From NCBI RefSeq assembly GCF_900188415.1, contig NZ_FZNV01000010.1, positions 1 through 64,000 of the forward strand: a stretch of 64,000 nucleotides of DNA, read 5' to 3'. Origin of the DNA: Maribacter sedimenticola. GTDB lineage: Bacteria > Bacteroidota > Bacteroidia > Flavobacteriales > Flavobacteriaceae. The notes beneath the pieces are model-generated. The model was not told the DNA's origin. It saw nothing but the letters and a program-made list of their open reading frames with translations, and ran no database searches. Of the stretch, positions 12,062-19,883 are shown piece by piece. The position numbers and the translations under genes were made by a program. Within the stretch, counting starts at the first letter, position 1. Each line of letters begins with the position of its first letter.

Positions 12062-12094
12062 TTAGGTCTAACCGCAAAAAGCGAAAAGACCTAA
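12062..12094 (-). ncRNA. Hairpin in the rplL-rpoB spacer (possible processing or attenuation site)
   Basis: TTAGGTCT (12062-12069) pairs with AGACCTAA (12087-12094), and an inner CGC (12073-12075) pairs with GCG (12081-12083) around AAAAA. There is no following T-run, so it is not a standard terminator. In Escherichia coli the same spacer holds an attenuator and an RNase III site that set the ratio of ribosomal proteins to polymerase. A similar role here is inference. The rest of the 132-bp spacer shows nothing recognisable. Confidence 0.45.
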
Positions 12095-12119
12095 ACCAAA
12101 AGTAATATGGTTGTTGCTA

Positions 12120-12500
12120 TTATTTAAGCTCAACTTCTGCTCCAGCTTCTTCCAATGATTTTTTGATACCTTCTGCTTCATCTTTAGAAACAGCTTCCTT
12201 AACAGCTTTTGGTGCGCTGTCAACAATATCCTTAGCATCTTTCAAACCTAAACCAGTCAATTCCTTAACCAATTTAACTACTGCTAACTTAGAAGCACCT
12301 GGTGCTTTCAAGATAACATCGAATTCTGTTTGAGCTTCACCAGCATCACCACCTTCAGCAGCACCACCACCAGCGGCAACCGCTACAGCTGCAGCTGCAG
12401 GCTCAATACCGTATTCTTCTTTTAATATATCAGCTAACTCGTTTACTTCTTTTACCGTAAGGTTAACCAATTGTTCTGCGAAATCTTTTAAATCTGCCAT
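12120..12500 (-). CDS. rplL: 50S ribosomal protein L7/L12
   Basis: A 126-residue stalk protein that recruits translation GTPases. An N-terminal dimerisation segment (residues 1-35) is followed by an alanine/glycine-rich hinge ([16 protein letters not shown]) and a C-terminal domain with [18 protein letters not shown] and the [16 protein letters not shown] loop that contacts factors. It lies 50 bp after rplJ, matching the constant L10-L12 pairing. It is the most strongly expressed member of the cluster in other bacteria; the hairpin before rpoB would be consistent with separate dosage. Confidence 0.97.
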   Translation of the reverse strand: MADLKDFAEQLVNLTVKEVNELADILKEEYGIEPAAAAVAVAAGGGAAEGGDAGEAQTEFDVILKAPGASKLAVVKLVKELTGLGLKDAKDIVDSAPKAVKEAVSKDEAEGIKKSLEEAGAEVELK

Positions 12501-12550
12501 TTTCTATCGTTTAATAAAATTTTAAAATATACTTAGTTTATAGTGCGTAC

Positions 12551-13066
12551 TTATTTTTCAGATAATGTCTTAAGAATACCGGCAAGTTTACCACCGCCAG
12601 ATTTAAGTCCAGAAATAACATTCTTGGCCGGAGATTGTAACAATCCGATTATTTCACCAATCATTTCTTCCTTAGACTTAATGCTAACCAAAGCATCTAA
12701 GTTTTCATCACCTATATATATTGCTTCTTCAACAAAAGCTCCTTTTAATAAAGGCTTTTCAGATTTTTTTCTGAAGTTCTTTATCAATTTAGCTGGAGCA
12801 TTGGCTACATCAGAAAACATCAAAGAGGTATTTCCCTTTAATACTTCCGGCAATTCGCCAAATTCTTTGTCTGAAGCTTCCATTGCTTTTGCAAGCAAGG
12901 TATTTTTAACAACTGCCAGTTTAATGTTCGCCTTAAAAGCAGCTCTTCTTAAATCTGAAGTTACACCGGCATTTAAACCGGATATATCTGCTAAATAAAT
13001 ACTGGAACTATTAGCCAACTGCGCAGTCAAATCTTCTATAACCGTTGCTTTTTCTTCTCTTGTCAT
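12551..13066 (-). CDS. rplJ: 50S ribosomal protein L10
   Basis: A 171-residue protein forming the base of the L7/L12 stalk. It shows the L10 landmarks MTREEKATVIEDLTAQLANSS at the start, the middle segment LRRAAFKANIKLAVVKNTL, and a C-terminal helix for L12 binding. It starts 26 bp after rplA, so there is no room for a separate long autoregulatory leader like that of E. coli; any L10 autocontrol would have to act elsewhere. Confidence 0.96.
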   Translation of the reverse strand: MTREEKATVIEDLTAQLANSSSIYLADISGLNAGVTSDLRRAAFKANIKLAVVKNTLLAKAMEASDKEFGELPEVLKGNTSLMFSDVANAPAKLIKNFRKKSEKPLLKGAFVEEAIYIGDENLDALVSIKSKEEMIGEIIGLLQSPAKNVISGLKSGGGKLAGILKTLSEK

Positions 13067-13092
13067 ACTATTAATTTTTAACTAGCAGTTCG

Positions 13093-13782
13093 TTATACTG
13101 ACTTTGGGTCTAATTGCAAACTTGGGCTCATTGTACTTGACATGAAAACAGTTTTCATATATACACCCTTTGCAGCAGTTGGTTTCATCTTATTCAATGT
13201 ATCCAACAACTCTTTTGCGTTATCCACCAATTTATCCGCTGAGAAAGACGCTTTACCTATCGCAGCATGTACAATACCTGTTTTATCGACCTTAAAATCG
13301 ATTTTACCAGCTTTTACTTCAGATACAGCCTTGGCCACATCCATTGTTACGGTACCCGTCTTTGGATTCGGCATTAAACCTCTTGGTCCTAAAACACGAC
13401 CTAAAGGACCTAATTTACCCATAACGCTTGGCATTGTGATGATAACATCGACATCTGTCCAACCGCCTTTTATTTTTTCCAAATACTCATCTAACCCAAC
13501 ATAATCAGCGCCTGCTTCTTGAGCTTCAGCTTCCTTGTCCGGCGTTACCAAAGCCAAAACCTTAACGTCCTTACCGGTTCCATGTGGCAATGTTACCACA
13601 CCACGTACCATTTGATTAGCTTTTCTTGGATCAACACCCAAACGAACCGCCAAATCAACTGAGGCATCAAATTTTGTATTGGTTATCTCTTTAATTAAAG
13701 CAGAAGCCTCTACCAAAGAATATAATTTATCCTTTTCTATCTTAGAGTGCGCTTCTTTTTGCTTCTTAGTTAACTTTGCCAT
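13093..13782 (-). CDS. rplA: 50S ribosomal protein L1
   Basis: A 229-residue component of the L1 stalk, which moves deacylated tRNA out of the E site. Landmarks are [24 protein letters not shown] near residue 40, the central [29 protein letters not shown] and the C-terminal SPSLQLD. It follows rplK by 18 bp in the usual L11-L1-L10-L12 order, and L1 is often the autorepressor of this unit. Confidence 0.97.
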   Translation of the reverse strand: MAKLTKKQKEAHSKIEKDKLYSLVEASALIKEITNTKFDASVDLAVRLGVDPRKANQMVRGVVTLPHGTGKDVKVLALVTPDKEAEAQEAGADYVGLDEYLEKIKGGWTDVDVIITMPSVMGKLGPLGRVLGPRGLMPNPKTGTVTMDVAKAVSEVKAGKIDFKVDKTGIVHAAIGKASFSADKLVDNAKELLDTLNKMKPTAAKGVYMKTVFMSSTMSPSLQLDPKSV

Positions 13783-13800
13783 TTAATTGCTTTTAAGATT

Positions 13801-14238
13801 TTAAAAAGGTTTTTTACCTGATACCTTCATACCCATAGACCTAGCAGTACCAGCTATCATACTCATAGCCGATTCCACGGTAAATGCGTTAAGGTCAACC
13901 ATTTTATCATCGGCTATTACCTTGATTTGGTCCCAAGTTACACTCCCTAATTTTACTCTGTTAGGTTCGCCAGATCCTTTTTTAATCTTAGCCGCTTCCA
14001 ATAGCTGAACTGCCGCTGGTGGTGTTTTTACAACAAAGTCGAAAGACTTATCCTTGTAAACGGTGATAACAACTGGTAATACCTTACCTGGTTTATCCTG
14101 CGTACGAGCGTTGAACTGCTTACAGAATTCCATAATGTTAACACCGGCAGCACCTAAGGCGGGTCCAACCGGTGGCGATGGATTCGCTGCACCTCCCCTA
14201 ACTTGTAGTTTAACTACTTTACCTACTTCTTTTGCCAT
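13801..14238 (-). CDS. rplK: 50S ribosomal protein L11
   Basis: A 145-residue protein of the GTPase-associated centre of the large subunit. It contains the conserved [15 protein letters not shown] start (residues 15-29), [13 protein letters not shown], and the C-terminal RNA-binding domain ending in [12 protein letters not shown]. It is 70 bp downstream of nusG. No separate promoter is evident in that gap. Confidence 0.97.
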   Translation of the reverse strand: MAKEVGKVVKLQVRGGAANPSPPVGPALGAAGVNIMEFCKQFNARTQDKPGKVLPVVITVYKDKSFDFVVKTPPAAVQLLEAAKIKKGSGEPNRVKLGSVTWDQIKVIADDKMVDLNAFTVESAMSMIAGTARSMGMKVSGKKPF

Positions 14239-14308
14239 TGTTTAAAATTAAATTGAAAGTGTGTTTACGGAAGCAACACTACTTTAATTATGTATGTAAC
14301 ACTTAATA

Positions 14309-14860
14309 TTATACTTTTTCAACTTGCATATAACTTAACTCTAATGGTGTTTTTCTTCCGAAAATCTTAACCATTACCTCAAGCTTGCGTTTTTCTTCGT
14401 TTATCTTTTCGACCGTACCGTTGAATCCATTGAACGGACCATCTATTACCTTTACGGTCTCCCCAAATACAAATGGTATGGCAACACTATCGGTATTAAC
14501 CGCCAGCTCATCTACCTTACCAAGCATTCTATTAACTTCATTCTTTCTTAAAGGAACAGGATCTCCGCCTTTTGTTTCCCCTAAAAATCCAATAACATTA
14601 GTGATAGAACGAATAATATGAACCATTTCTCCTCCCAAATTGGCTTTAATCATAATATAACCAGGGAAATAAACACGTTCCTTATTAATTTTTTTACCGT
14701 TCCTGATTTGAACTACTTTCTCTGTAGGAACAAGTACATCCTCTAAATAATCAGAAAAACCGTGACGTTCAACTTCGCTTTCAATATAGCCTTTGATTTT
14801 ATTCTCTTGACCACTGACCGCCCTTACAACGTACCATTTCTTTTCCAATACTTCTGACAT
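14309..14860 (-). CDS. nusG: Transcription termination/antitermination protein NusG
   Basis: A 183-residue NusG. The NGN domain starts at KWYVVRAVSGQENK and contains VFFPGYI-like residues (RVYFPGYIMIKANL). The KOW domain (FVFGETVKVIDGPFNGFNGTVEKI) is near residues 130-160. It couples RNA polymerase to ribosomes and Rho. It sits 8 bp after secE, the arrangement found across bacteria, and upstream of the ribosomal protein genes. Confidence 0.96.
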   Translation of the reverse strand: MSEVLEKKWYVVRAVSGQENKIKGYIESEVERHGFSDYLEDVLVPTEKVVQIRNGKKINKERVYFPGYIMIKANLGGEMVHIIRSITNVIGFLGETKGGDPVPLRKNEVNRMLGKVDELAVNTDSVAIPFVFGETVKVIDGPFNGFNGTVEKINEEKRKLEVMVKIFGRKTPLELSYMQVEKV

Positions 14861-14868
14861 AGGTCCTC

Positions 14869-15057
14869 TTAGTTTAAAACAGTGTTGAAATATAACTTGA
14901 TCACCTTACTGAAGACCGTATCTACACCCCAAGTAGCCAAAGCAAATAGGATAGAAAACACCGCTACAACAACCATTAAATTTGATGATTCTGCACGTGA
15001 GGGAAGAGTAACATTATTCCTTAACTCTTCAACGGATTCTTTTATATATGTGAACAT
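14869..15057 (-). CDS. secE: Preprotein translocase subunit SecE
   Basis: A 62-residue single-pass membrane protein and essential clamp of the SecYEG channel. The amphipathic helix FTYIKESVEELRNNVTLPSRAE is followed by one transmembrane segment (LMVVVAVFSILFALATWGVD). Its short single-span form is usual outside the enterobacteria. Co-transcription with nusG is evident from the 8-bp gap. Confidence 0.93.
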   Translation of the reverse strand: MFTYIKESVEELRNNVTLPSRAESSNLMVVVAVFSILFALATWGVDTVFSKVIKLYFNTVLN

Positions 15058-15111
15058 CTAATTCTGTTTTACAATTTCAACTAATGAGATTTCAACCTCT
15101 ATACTCTTGCG

Positions 15112-15184
15112 CACGGGAGGAGAGACTCGAACTCCCGACACCTGGTTTTGGAGACCAGTGCTCTACCAACTGAGCTACACCCGT
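15112..15184 (-). tRNA. tRNA-Trp (anticodon CCA)
   Basis: A 73-nt cloverleaf on the minus strand. The D-arm is GCTCAGTTGGTAGAGC, the anticodon arm is CTGGT-CTCCAAA-ACCAG with anticodon CCA, and the T-arm contains TTCGAGT. The acceptor stem has one U-U mismatch. The 3' CCA is not encoded. It sits between tuf and secE, its usual place in Bacteroidota. Confidence 0.95.
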
Positions 15185-15231
15185 AAAAAATGGCGAATCA
15201 AATAATTCACCTATTCTTTTATTTGCATGTA

Positions 15232-15260
15232 AAGGTGTCCCGCATGAGCAGGACACCCTT
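15232..15260 (-). ncRNA. Hairpin between tuf and tRNA-Trp
   Basis: GGTGTCC (15234-15240) pairs with GGACACC (15251-15257) around a 10-nt loop, shortly after the tuf stop codon. The trailing T-run on the minus strand is only three bases, so it may be a partial terminator or an RNA-processing site that trims tuf mRNA away from tRNA-Trp. Both roles are inference. Confidence 0.5.
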
Positions 15261-15284
15261 ATATACAATACTCTTTAGATTGAA

Positions 15285-16472
15285 TTAATCTATAATCTTA
15301 GTTACCTGACCAGCACCTACAGTTCTACCACCTTCACGGATAGCGAAACGTAAACCTACGCTCAATGCGATTGGCTGAATCAACTCAACAGTAATAGTAA
15401 GGTTATCACCAGGCATTACCATTTCTACTCCTGCAGGAAGTGCAATGTTACCAGTAACATCCGTTGTTCTTACATAAAACTGTGGACGGTAGTTATTATG
15501 GAATGGCGTATGACGACCACCTTCTTCTTTTTTCAATACATAGACCTCAGCTTCAAACTTAGCATGTGGCTTAACAGAACCTGGCTTACAGATTACCATA
15601 CCACGGCTAATTTGAGATTTTTCAATACCTCTCAACAAGATACCTACGTTATCACCAGCTTCACCTCTATCCAATATTTTACGGAACATCTCAACCCCAG
15701 TAATAGTAGAGTTCAATTTCTCCGCACCCATACCAATGATCTCAACTGGATCACCAGTGTTTGCAATACCAGTTTCTATACGACCAGTTGCAACAGTACC
15801 ACGACCAGTAATCGTAAATACATCCTCAACAGGCATTAAGAAATCCTTATCAACATCCCTAGCAGGAAGCTCGATCCAGCTATCAACAGCATCCATCAAT
15901 TCCATTACCGTATCAACCCATTTTTGCTCACCGTTCAATGCACCTAATGCAGATCCAGCGATTACAGGTCCATTATCACCATCATACTCATAGAAAGAAA
16001 GCAATTCCCTTACTTCCATTTCAACAAGCTCGATCAACTCCTCATCATCCACCATATCCACTTTGTTCATGAAAACAACGATTCTAGGAATACCAACCTG
16101 GCGACCTAAAAGGATGTGCTCACGAGTTTGTGGCATTGGACCATCTGTAGCGGCAACAACTAAAATAGCACCATCCATTTGAGCAGCACCGGTAACCATG
16201 TTCTTTACGTAATCCGCGTGACCAGGACAGTCAACGTGAGCGTAGTGACGGTTAGCTGTAGAATACTCTACGTGTGAAGTGTTAATAGTAATACCTCTTT
16301 CTTTTTCTTCAGGAGCGTTATCGATAGAATCGAAACTTCTCAGTTCAGAAAGACCTGCGTTTGCCAATACAGTAGTAATAGCAGCAGTTAATGTAGTTTT
16401 ACCGTGATCCACGTGTCCAATAGTACCTATATTTAAGTGCGGTTTGGAACGATCGAAAGTTTCCTTTGCCAT
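15285..16472 (-). CDS. tuf: Translation elongation factor Tu
   Basis: A 395-residue GTPase delivering aminoacyl-tRNA to the ribosome. It shows the P-loop GHVDHGKT at residues 19-26, [12 protein letters not shown], and the beta-barrel domains II and III ending in [20 protein letters not shown]. The length is normal. It is embedded between tRNA genes and is probably co-transcribed with them. A -7 element in the spacer before it (16509-16516) may add a private promoter. Confidence 0.98.
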   Translation of the reverse strand: MAKETFDRSKPHLNIGTIGHVDHGKTTLTAAITTVLANAGLSELRSFDSIDNAPEEKERGITINTSHVEYSTANRHYAHVDCPGHADYVKNMVTGAAQMDGAILVVAATDGPMPQTREHILLGRQVGIPRIVVFMNKVDMVDDEELIELVEMEVRELLSFYEYDGDNGPVIAGSALGALNGEQKWVDTVMELMDAVDSWIELPARDVDKDFLMPVEDVFTITGRGTVATGRIETGIANTGDPVEIIGMGAEKLNSTITGVEMFRKILDRGEAGDNVGILLRGIEKSQISRGMVICKPGSVKPHAKFEAEVYVLKKEEGGRHTPFHNNYRPQFYVRTTDVTGNIALPAGVEMVMPGDNLTITVELIQPIALSVGLRFAIREGGRTVGAGQVTKIID

Positions 16473-16508
16473 GTTTAATGAATTTTAATCTTAGTTTATA
16501 TTAGTGTA

Positions 16509-16516
16509 CAAATTTA
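16509..16516 (-). promoter_or_regulatory. Possible tuf promoter, -7 element
   Basis: On the minus strand this reads TAAATTTG, an exact TAnnTTTG match, about 36 bp before the tuf start. The nearest TTG lies only 14 bp upstream, inside the tRNA-Thr gene, too close for the normal spacing, so support is partial. Confidence 0.4.
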
Positions 16517-16527
16517 TACCTTAATTG

Positions 16528-16599
16528 AGCCAATGACGAGAATTGAACTCGTGACCTCTTCCTTACCAAGGAAACGCTCTACCCCTGAGCTACACCGGC
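16528..16599 (-). tRNA. tRNA-Thr (anticodon GGT)
   Basis: A 72-nt cloverleaf. The anticodon arm is TTTCC-TTGGTAA-GGAAG, giving anticodon GGT. The acceptor arm is GCCGGTG with CATTGGC (two G-U pairs). CCA is not encoded. It is the last of four tRNAs before tuf. Confidence 0.95.
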
Positions 16600-16627
16600 G
16601 TAAAGTGTCGAATCTATTTACAAAACA

Positions 16628-16660
16628 GACTCCTGCCTTCGCAGGGACGACATTTCTGTC
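16628..16660. repeat. REP-like palindromic element in a tRNA spacer
   Basis: CCTGC (16632-16636), the loop CTTC, and GCAGG (16641-16645) form a compact hairpin inside a longer imperfect palindrome, AGAC...GTCT. The core TCCTGCCTTCGCAGGGA resembles short palindromic repeats dispersed in many Flavobacteriaceae genomes. Only one copy is in this window, so the repeat status rests on memory of the motif. Confidence 0.35.
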
Positions 16661-16669
16661 TAATTATTG

Positions 16670-16742
16670 AGCGGGAGACCGGGTTCGAACCGGCGACATT
16701 CAGCTTGGAAGGCTGACGCTCTACCAACTGAGCTACTCCCGC
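16670..16742 (-). tRNA. tRNA-Gly (anticodon TCC)
   Basis: A 73-nt cloverleaf. The acceptor GCGGGAG pairs fully with CTCCCGC, and the anticodon arm TCAGC-CTTCCAA-GCTGA gives anticodon TCC. The T-arm contains TTCGAAC. CCA is not encoded. Confidence 0.96.
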
Positions 16743-16789
16743 TTATAACATTACAAAATTTCAATAAAATTACTTTAAAAATAGTTTTG

Positions 16790-16871
<82 letters not shown>

Positions 16872-16898
16872 TCAAACTAATATTTTAAAGAACTTCAG

Positions 16899-16972
16899 AG
16901 CCGATGGAGGGACTCGAACCCACGACCTGCTGATTACAAATCAGCTGCTCTAGCCAGCTGAGCTACATCGGC
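16899..16972 (-). tRNA. tRNA-Thr (anticodon TGT)
   Basis: A 74-nt cloverleaf. The acceptor GCCGATG pairs fully with CATCGGC, and the anticodon arm GCTGA-TTTGTAA-TCAGC gives anticodon TGT. CCA is not encoded. It is the first gene of the tRNA-tuf-rpoBC transcription unit, about 45 bp after its promoter. Confidence 0.96.
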
Positions 16973-16995
16973 TTATTTACGACTTTTATCGCCAT

Positions 16996-17021
16996 AAAAA
17001 AGCCCGCTATTTCTAACGGAC
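16996..17021 (-). terminator. hpf terminator overlapping the tRNA-operon start point
   Basis: On the minus strand GTCCGTT (17021-17015) pairs with AGCGGGC (17008-17002), including G-U pairs, around a 6-nt loop. Six Ts follow (17001-16996). It lies 54 bp after the hpf stop and just before the first tRNA. The predicted start point of the tRNA-tuf transcript falls inside the first arm. Confidence 0.65.
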
Positions 17022-17023
17022 TG

Positions 17024-17053
17024 CAAATGTATAGTATTTTTTGTTTATTCAAA
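17024..17053 (-). promoter_or_regulatory. Promoter of the tRNA-tuf-secE-nusG-rpl-rpoBC unit
   Basis: On the minus strand TTTG (17053-17050), an 18-bp spacer, and TACATTTG (17031-17024) match both Bacteroidota promoter boxes exactly. The expected start is around 17019, about 45 bp before tRNA-Thr. A second TTTG five bases further upstream gives a 23-bp spacer alternative. Confidence 0.75.
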
Positions 17054-17074
17054 ACAAATTTTAAAAAATTTTTA

Positions 17075-17377
17075 TCATGCCTGCACTCTTAATTTTTCCT
17101 TTTGTTTTATTAGCCTTCTTTCCAACGAATTACACGCAGAGTCTACAGCTTCCTCAAATGATTTACATTGCTTTTTTACAACGAATTTATCCTTAGGTAC
17201 GTTTATTTTTATCTCGACTATCTTATTTACTTTAGAACTCGTATTTTCCACCTTCATGTAGACGTCCGAACTAATGACCTTTGAATAAAAGGTTTCTACC
17301 TTGTTAAGCCTGTTCTGCAAAAAATCTATCAACTTACGATCTGCATTAAAATTTACCGATTGTGTATTTACTTTCAT
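17075..17377 (-). CDS. hpf: Ribosome hibernation-promoting factor, HPF/YfiA family (short form)
   Basis: A 100-residue protein that binds the 30S decoding region and stalls ribosomes in stationary phase or stress. The family pattern is MKVNTQSVNFNADRKLIDFLQNRLNK, with a basic C-terminal half (FVVKKQCKSFEEAVDSACNSLERRLIKQKEKLR). I placed the start at 17377: the upstream extension would overlap the xerC gene and lacks family similarity. The gene follows xerC by about 50 bp. A terminator at 16996-17021 closes the unit. Confidence 0.88.
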   Translation of the reverse strand: MKVNTQSVNFNADRKLIDFLQNRLNKVETFYSKVISSDVYMKVENTSSKVNKIVEIKINVPKDKFVVKKQCKSFEEAVDSACNSLERRLIKQKEKLRVQA

Positions 17378-17426
17378 ACTCAGAAAATTTATGGCCAAGA
17401 AAAATGTTGGCCTGATTAGACGATTA

Positions 17427-18317
17427 TTACTTGTTACCCCTTGGGTGCGCTTTTGCATGAACTTTTTTTAATTCTGCAATACTATTATGTGTGTATACCT
17501 GGGTAGACGCCAAGCTAGTGTGCCCCAACAATTCTTTGACCGAATTTAAATCCGCACCTTTATTCAAAAGATGGGTGGCAAAGGTGTGCCTTAAAATATG
17601 CGGGCTGGTCTTCACCTTGCTTGACACCATTCTAAAATACTTGTTTATTACTCTATAAACAAGTGTTTCATATAATTTATTGCCAGATGCCGTCAGAAAG
17701 ATAAAATTGGAATCATTTATCTGTTCAAGCCTTAGGCGCTTATTTAAATAGCCGATAATCATTTGCTCAGTTTCCTGCAGCATTGGGATCAATCTTTCCT
17801 TATTTCTTTTACCCAATACCTTAATGGTTTTGGCATCAAAATCAATATCCGATACTTTTAACCCAATAAGTTCCGCCCTACGCATACCGGTCGTATACAG
17901 AATATGTATTAACAATTGATCTCTACACCCTTCAAAAGTATCAGTAAATTCAATGGCGGAAAGTACATCCCTCATCTCCAGTTCAGAAAACGGCACCTCT
18001 ATTTTCTTGGATGTTTTCAACGCCCTATGCTTTATTAAAGGACTAACATTAATGACCTCTGTTTTTTGCAAAAATTTATAATACGCCCTTAGCGATGAAA
18101 TTTTTCTGTTAATGGACCTATTGTTGATCTTTAGCTCTGATAACCTAACTATCCAACTTCGCACAAGAGCATATTCAATATGATCTATGTCCTCAACCCC
18201 AAACGCCGCCGTAACAAACTCACAGAACGACATTATATCACTTTCATAAGCCTTTACGGTATGATCGGAATAATTCTTTTCCAATAATAGATATGAAGTA
18301 AATTCAGCTATAAACAT
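17427..18317 (-). CDS. Tyrosine recombinase, XerC/XerD family
   Basis: A 296-residue site-specific recombinase. An N-terminal SAM-like core-binding domain covers residues 1-90. The catalytic domain shows the first arginine in TGMRRAELIGL (near residue 148), His240-xx-Arg243 in HILRHTFATHLL, His266 in LLGHTS and the nucleophile Tyr275 in QVYTHNS. Length and motifs match chromosome-dimer-resolving Xer proteins rather than phage integrases. It sits in a housekeeping block, rpsU-xer-hpf, with no attachment sites or mobile genes nearby. Whether it is the XerC or the XerD orthologue cannot be decided here. Confidence 0.9.
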   Translation of the reverse strand: MFIAEFTSYLLLEKNYSDHTVKAYESDIMSFCEFVTAAFGVEDIDHIEYALVRSWIVRLSELKINNRSINRKISSLRAYYKFLQKTEVINVSPLIKHRALKTSKKIEVPFSELEMRDVLSAIEFTDTFEGCRDQLLIHILYTTGMRRAELIGLKVSDIDFDAKTIKVLGKRNKERLIPMLQETEQMIIGYLNKRLRLEQINDSNFIFLTASGNKLYETLVYRVINKYFRMVSSKVKTSPHILRHTFATHLLNKGADLNSVKELLGHTSLASTQVYTHNSIAELKKVHAKAHPRGNK

Positions 18318-18360
18318 TACTTAAAGGTATCAAAAGAATTAAGTTAGTTAAGATTTGCGC

Positions 18361-18390
18361 AAAAAAAATCCCGCATAAAGCGGGATTTTC
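18361..18390 (-). terminator. rpsU terminator
   Basis: AAAATCCCGC (18365-18374) pairs with GCGGGATTTT (18380-18389) around ATAAA. The minus strand runs on into eight Ts. It lies between the rpsU stop and the xerC start, so xerC is expressed by read-through or separately. Confidence 0.85.
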
Positions 18391-18409
18391 TATATTAAAA
18401 AAACAAAGT

Positions 18410-18604
18410 TTAGATTTCTTCTTGATCTCTAAGACCTTGAATATATTCTGCTTTTTGGATTTGAGCTCTACGAACTACAGATGGCTTATTGAACTGTTGA
18501 CGCTTTCGTAACTGTCTCATTGTACCTGTTTTATCAAACTTTCGCTTAAAGCGCTTTAAAGCTCTATCTATGTTTTCTCCTTCTTTTACTGGTATTATTA
18601 ACAT
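18410..18604 (-). CDS. rpsU: 30S ribosomal protein S21
   Basis: A 64-residue basic protein of the small subunit, near the 3' end of 16S rRNA. The family pattern is MLIIPVKEGENIDRALKRFKRKFDKTG, with RRAQIQKAEYI near the C-terminus. It has its own promoter and terminator, so it is a single-gene unit. It is preceded by a strong Shine-Dalgarno site, exceptional in this window. In Flavobacterium johnsoniae bS21 helps hide the anti-Shine-Dalgarno sequence, and rpsU is one of the rare mRNAs using a strong site, suggesting autoregulation. Confidence 0.96.
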   Translation of the reverse strand: MLIIPVKEGENIDRALKRFKRKFDKTGTMRQLRKRQQFNKPSVVRRAQIQKAEYIQGLRDQEEI

Positions 18605-18618
18605 GGGCTAAACCTCCT
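18605..18618 (-). promoter_or_regulatory. Strong Shine-Dalgarno site of rpsU
   Basis: The minus strand reads AGGAGG (18618-18613), then 8 nt, then ATG. It is a full match to the anti-Shine-Dalgarno core at good spacing. I checked the sequence just upstream of the other start codons that I examined closely in this window and saw no comparable purine box. Confidence 0.9.
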
Positions 18619-18637
18619 CTCTTTATGATTAAGGGTG

Positions 18638-18667
18638 CAAATATAAGAACTAAATTCATTTTAGCAA
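18638..18667 (-). promoter_or_regulatory. rpsU promoter
   Basis: On the minus strand TTG (18667-18665), a 19-bp spacer and TATATTTG (18645-18638) match the Bacteroidota consensus. The expected start is near 18633, giving a leader of about 29 nt that holds the Shine-Dalgarno site. Confidence 0.75.
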
Positions 18668-18697
18668 CCTATTATCAAATTTTTAAAAATTATTTAT

Positions 18698-19873
18698 CTA
18701 TTGCTGAACAGTAGCAGGTCTGTACTCCTTTTTATCAATAACCATCTTGGCAATTATCTCCCTAAGTATTTCAGAGGTTCCACCTCCAATTGGACCCAAC
18801 CTGCTATCCCTAAAGTTTCTGGCCATAGGATAATCCTCTATATACCCATATCCACCCAAAAACTGCAAACATTCATACGCCACCTCATCTGCTACCTTCG
18901 TTGATTTTAATTTTGAAATGGTGGCTTCCTTTACCACATACTGTCCTTTGTCCAAGCGATAAGCTACAGAATAATTATACTCCTTGCACATATCTATATC
19001 CGCATACATATCCGCAACCCTGTGCCTTAATGCTTGAAATTGGTCGATCGTCTTGCCAAAAGCCTCTCGCTCCGACATATATTGTAGTGCATATTCCAAA
19101 AAATATTCCGATCTGGCATGTGCATTGACGCCCATGATCAACCGCTCAAGGGAAAAATGCTCCATGATATAGGAAAAGCCCATATTTTCTTCACCCATAA
19201 GGTTCTCCACAGGTATCATGACATTATCGAACGCCAGTTCTGCCGTATCCGATGCTCTCCAACCCAATTTATTCAACTTGTTGGCCGTTACCCCTTTACT
19301 CTGCCGGTCTACCACAAAAATACTTATGCCCTTATTACCCAACTCAGGTGCCGTCTTGGCGGCAACGATCATATAATCCGCATACACGCCATTGGTTATA
19401 AAGGTTTTTGAACCATTTAATATATAATGGTCCCCTTTACGAACTGCCGTGGTACGCATTCCTGCAACATCACTTCCACCAAAAGGCTCAGAAACACAAA
19501 GACACCCAACCTTATCACCATCCACACTAGGTCGTAGATACTTTTCCTTAACAAAAGAATCGCCTTCCTTGTTCAAATGGGTCATTGCCAAATATGCATG
19601 GGCCCAAATTGCCGCAGCAAAACCTCCGGAATTCACCTTTTGCAATTCTTCCAATAAAATTACAGTATAGAACAAATCAAGACCCAGACCACCATCTTCC
19701 TCCGGTGTGGCAAGTCCAAAATATCCCATATCACCAAATTTCTTCCATATGAACCTTTCAATAGTTCCATTGGCCTCCCATTTATCTATATGCGGAACAA
19801 CTTCTTTCTGTAAAAATTCTTTTAAGCTTTCCCGAAAAAGTTGATGCTCTTCCGTGAAGTACATACTTTGCAT
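18698..19873 (-). CDS. Acyl-CoA dehydrogenase family protein
   Basis: A 391-residue FAD enzyme for alpha,beta-dehydrogenation of an acyl-CoA. The N-terminal helical domain is MYFTEEHQLFRESLKEFLQKEVVPHID. The middle domain contains CVSEPFGGSDVAGMRTTA and FITNGVYADYMIVAAKT, and the C-terminal domain ends with ECLQFLGGYGYIEDYPMARNFRDSRLGPIGGGTSEI (landmark ends only: FLGGYGY and GGGTSEI), where the glutamate of GTSE-type motifs is typical. I chose the ATG at 19873: a longer frame from 19939 would overlap the upstream gene by 56 bp. The substrate (fatty or branched acyl chain) is not determined by sequence. Confidence 0.9.
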   Translation of the reverse strand: MQSMYFTEEHQLFRESLKEFLQKEVVPHIDKWEANGTIERFIWKKFGDMGYFGLATPEEDGGLGLDLFYTVILLEELQKVNSGGFAAAIWAHAYLAMTHLNKEGDSFVKEKYLRPSVDGDKVGCLCVSEPFGGSDVAGMRTTAVRKGDHYILNGSKTFITNGVYADYMIVAAKTAPELGNKGISIFVVDRQSKGVTANKLNKLGWRASDTAELAFDNVMIPVENLMGEENMGFSYIMEHFSLERLIMGVNAHARSEYFLEYALQYMSEREAFGKTIDQFQALRHRVADMYADIDMCKEYNYSVAYRLDKGQYVVKEATISKLKSTKVADEVAYECLQFLGGYGYIEDYPMARNFRDSRLGPIGGGTSEILREIIAKMVIDKKEYRPATVQQ

Positions 19874-19883
19874 AGCGTTTTTT

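Noticed and set aside
12543-12998. Open frame of 151 codons on the plus strand opposite rplJ
   Set aside because: It mirrors the ribosomal protein gene codon for codon and resembles no known family.
17378-17458. N-terminal extension of hpf
   Set aside because: It would overlap the xerC gene, and the extension has no family similarity; the family start MKVNTQSVNF fits the ATG at 17377.
17427-18317. The tyrosine recombinase as a sign of a mobile element or genomic island
   Set aside because: Neighbours are rpsU and hpf, motifs and length match housekeeping Xer proteins, and no attachment repeats, cargo genes or composition change occur around it.
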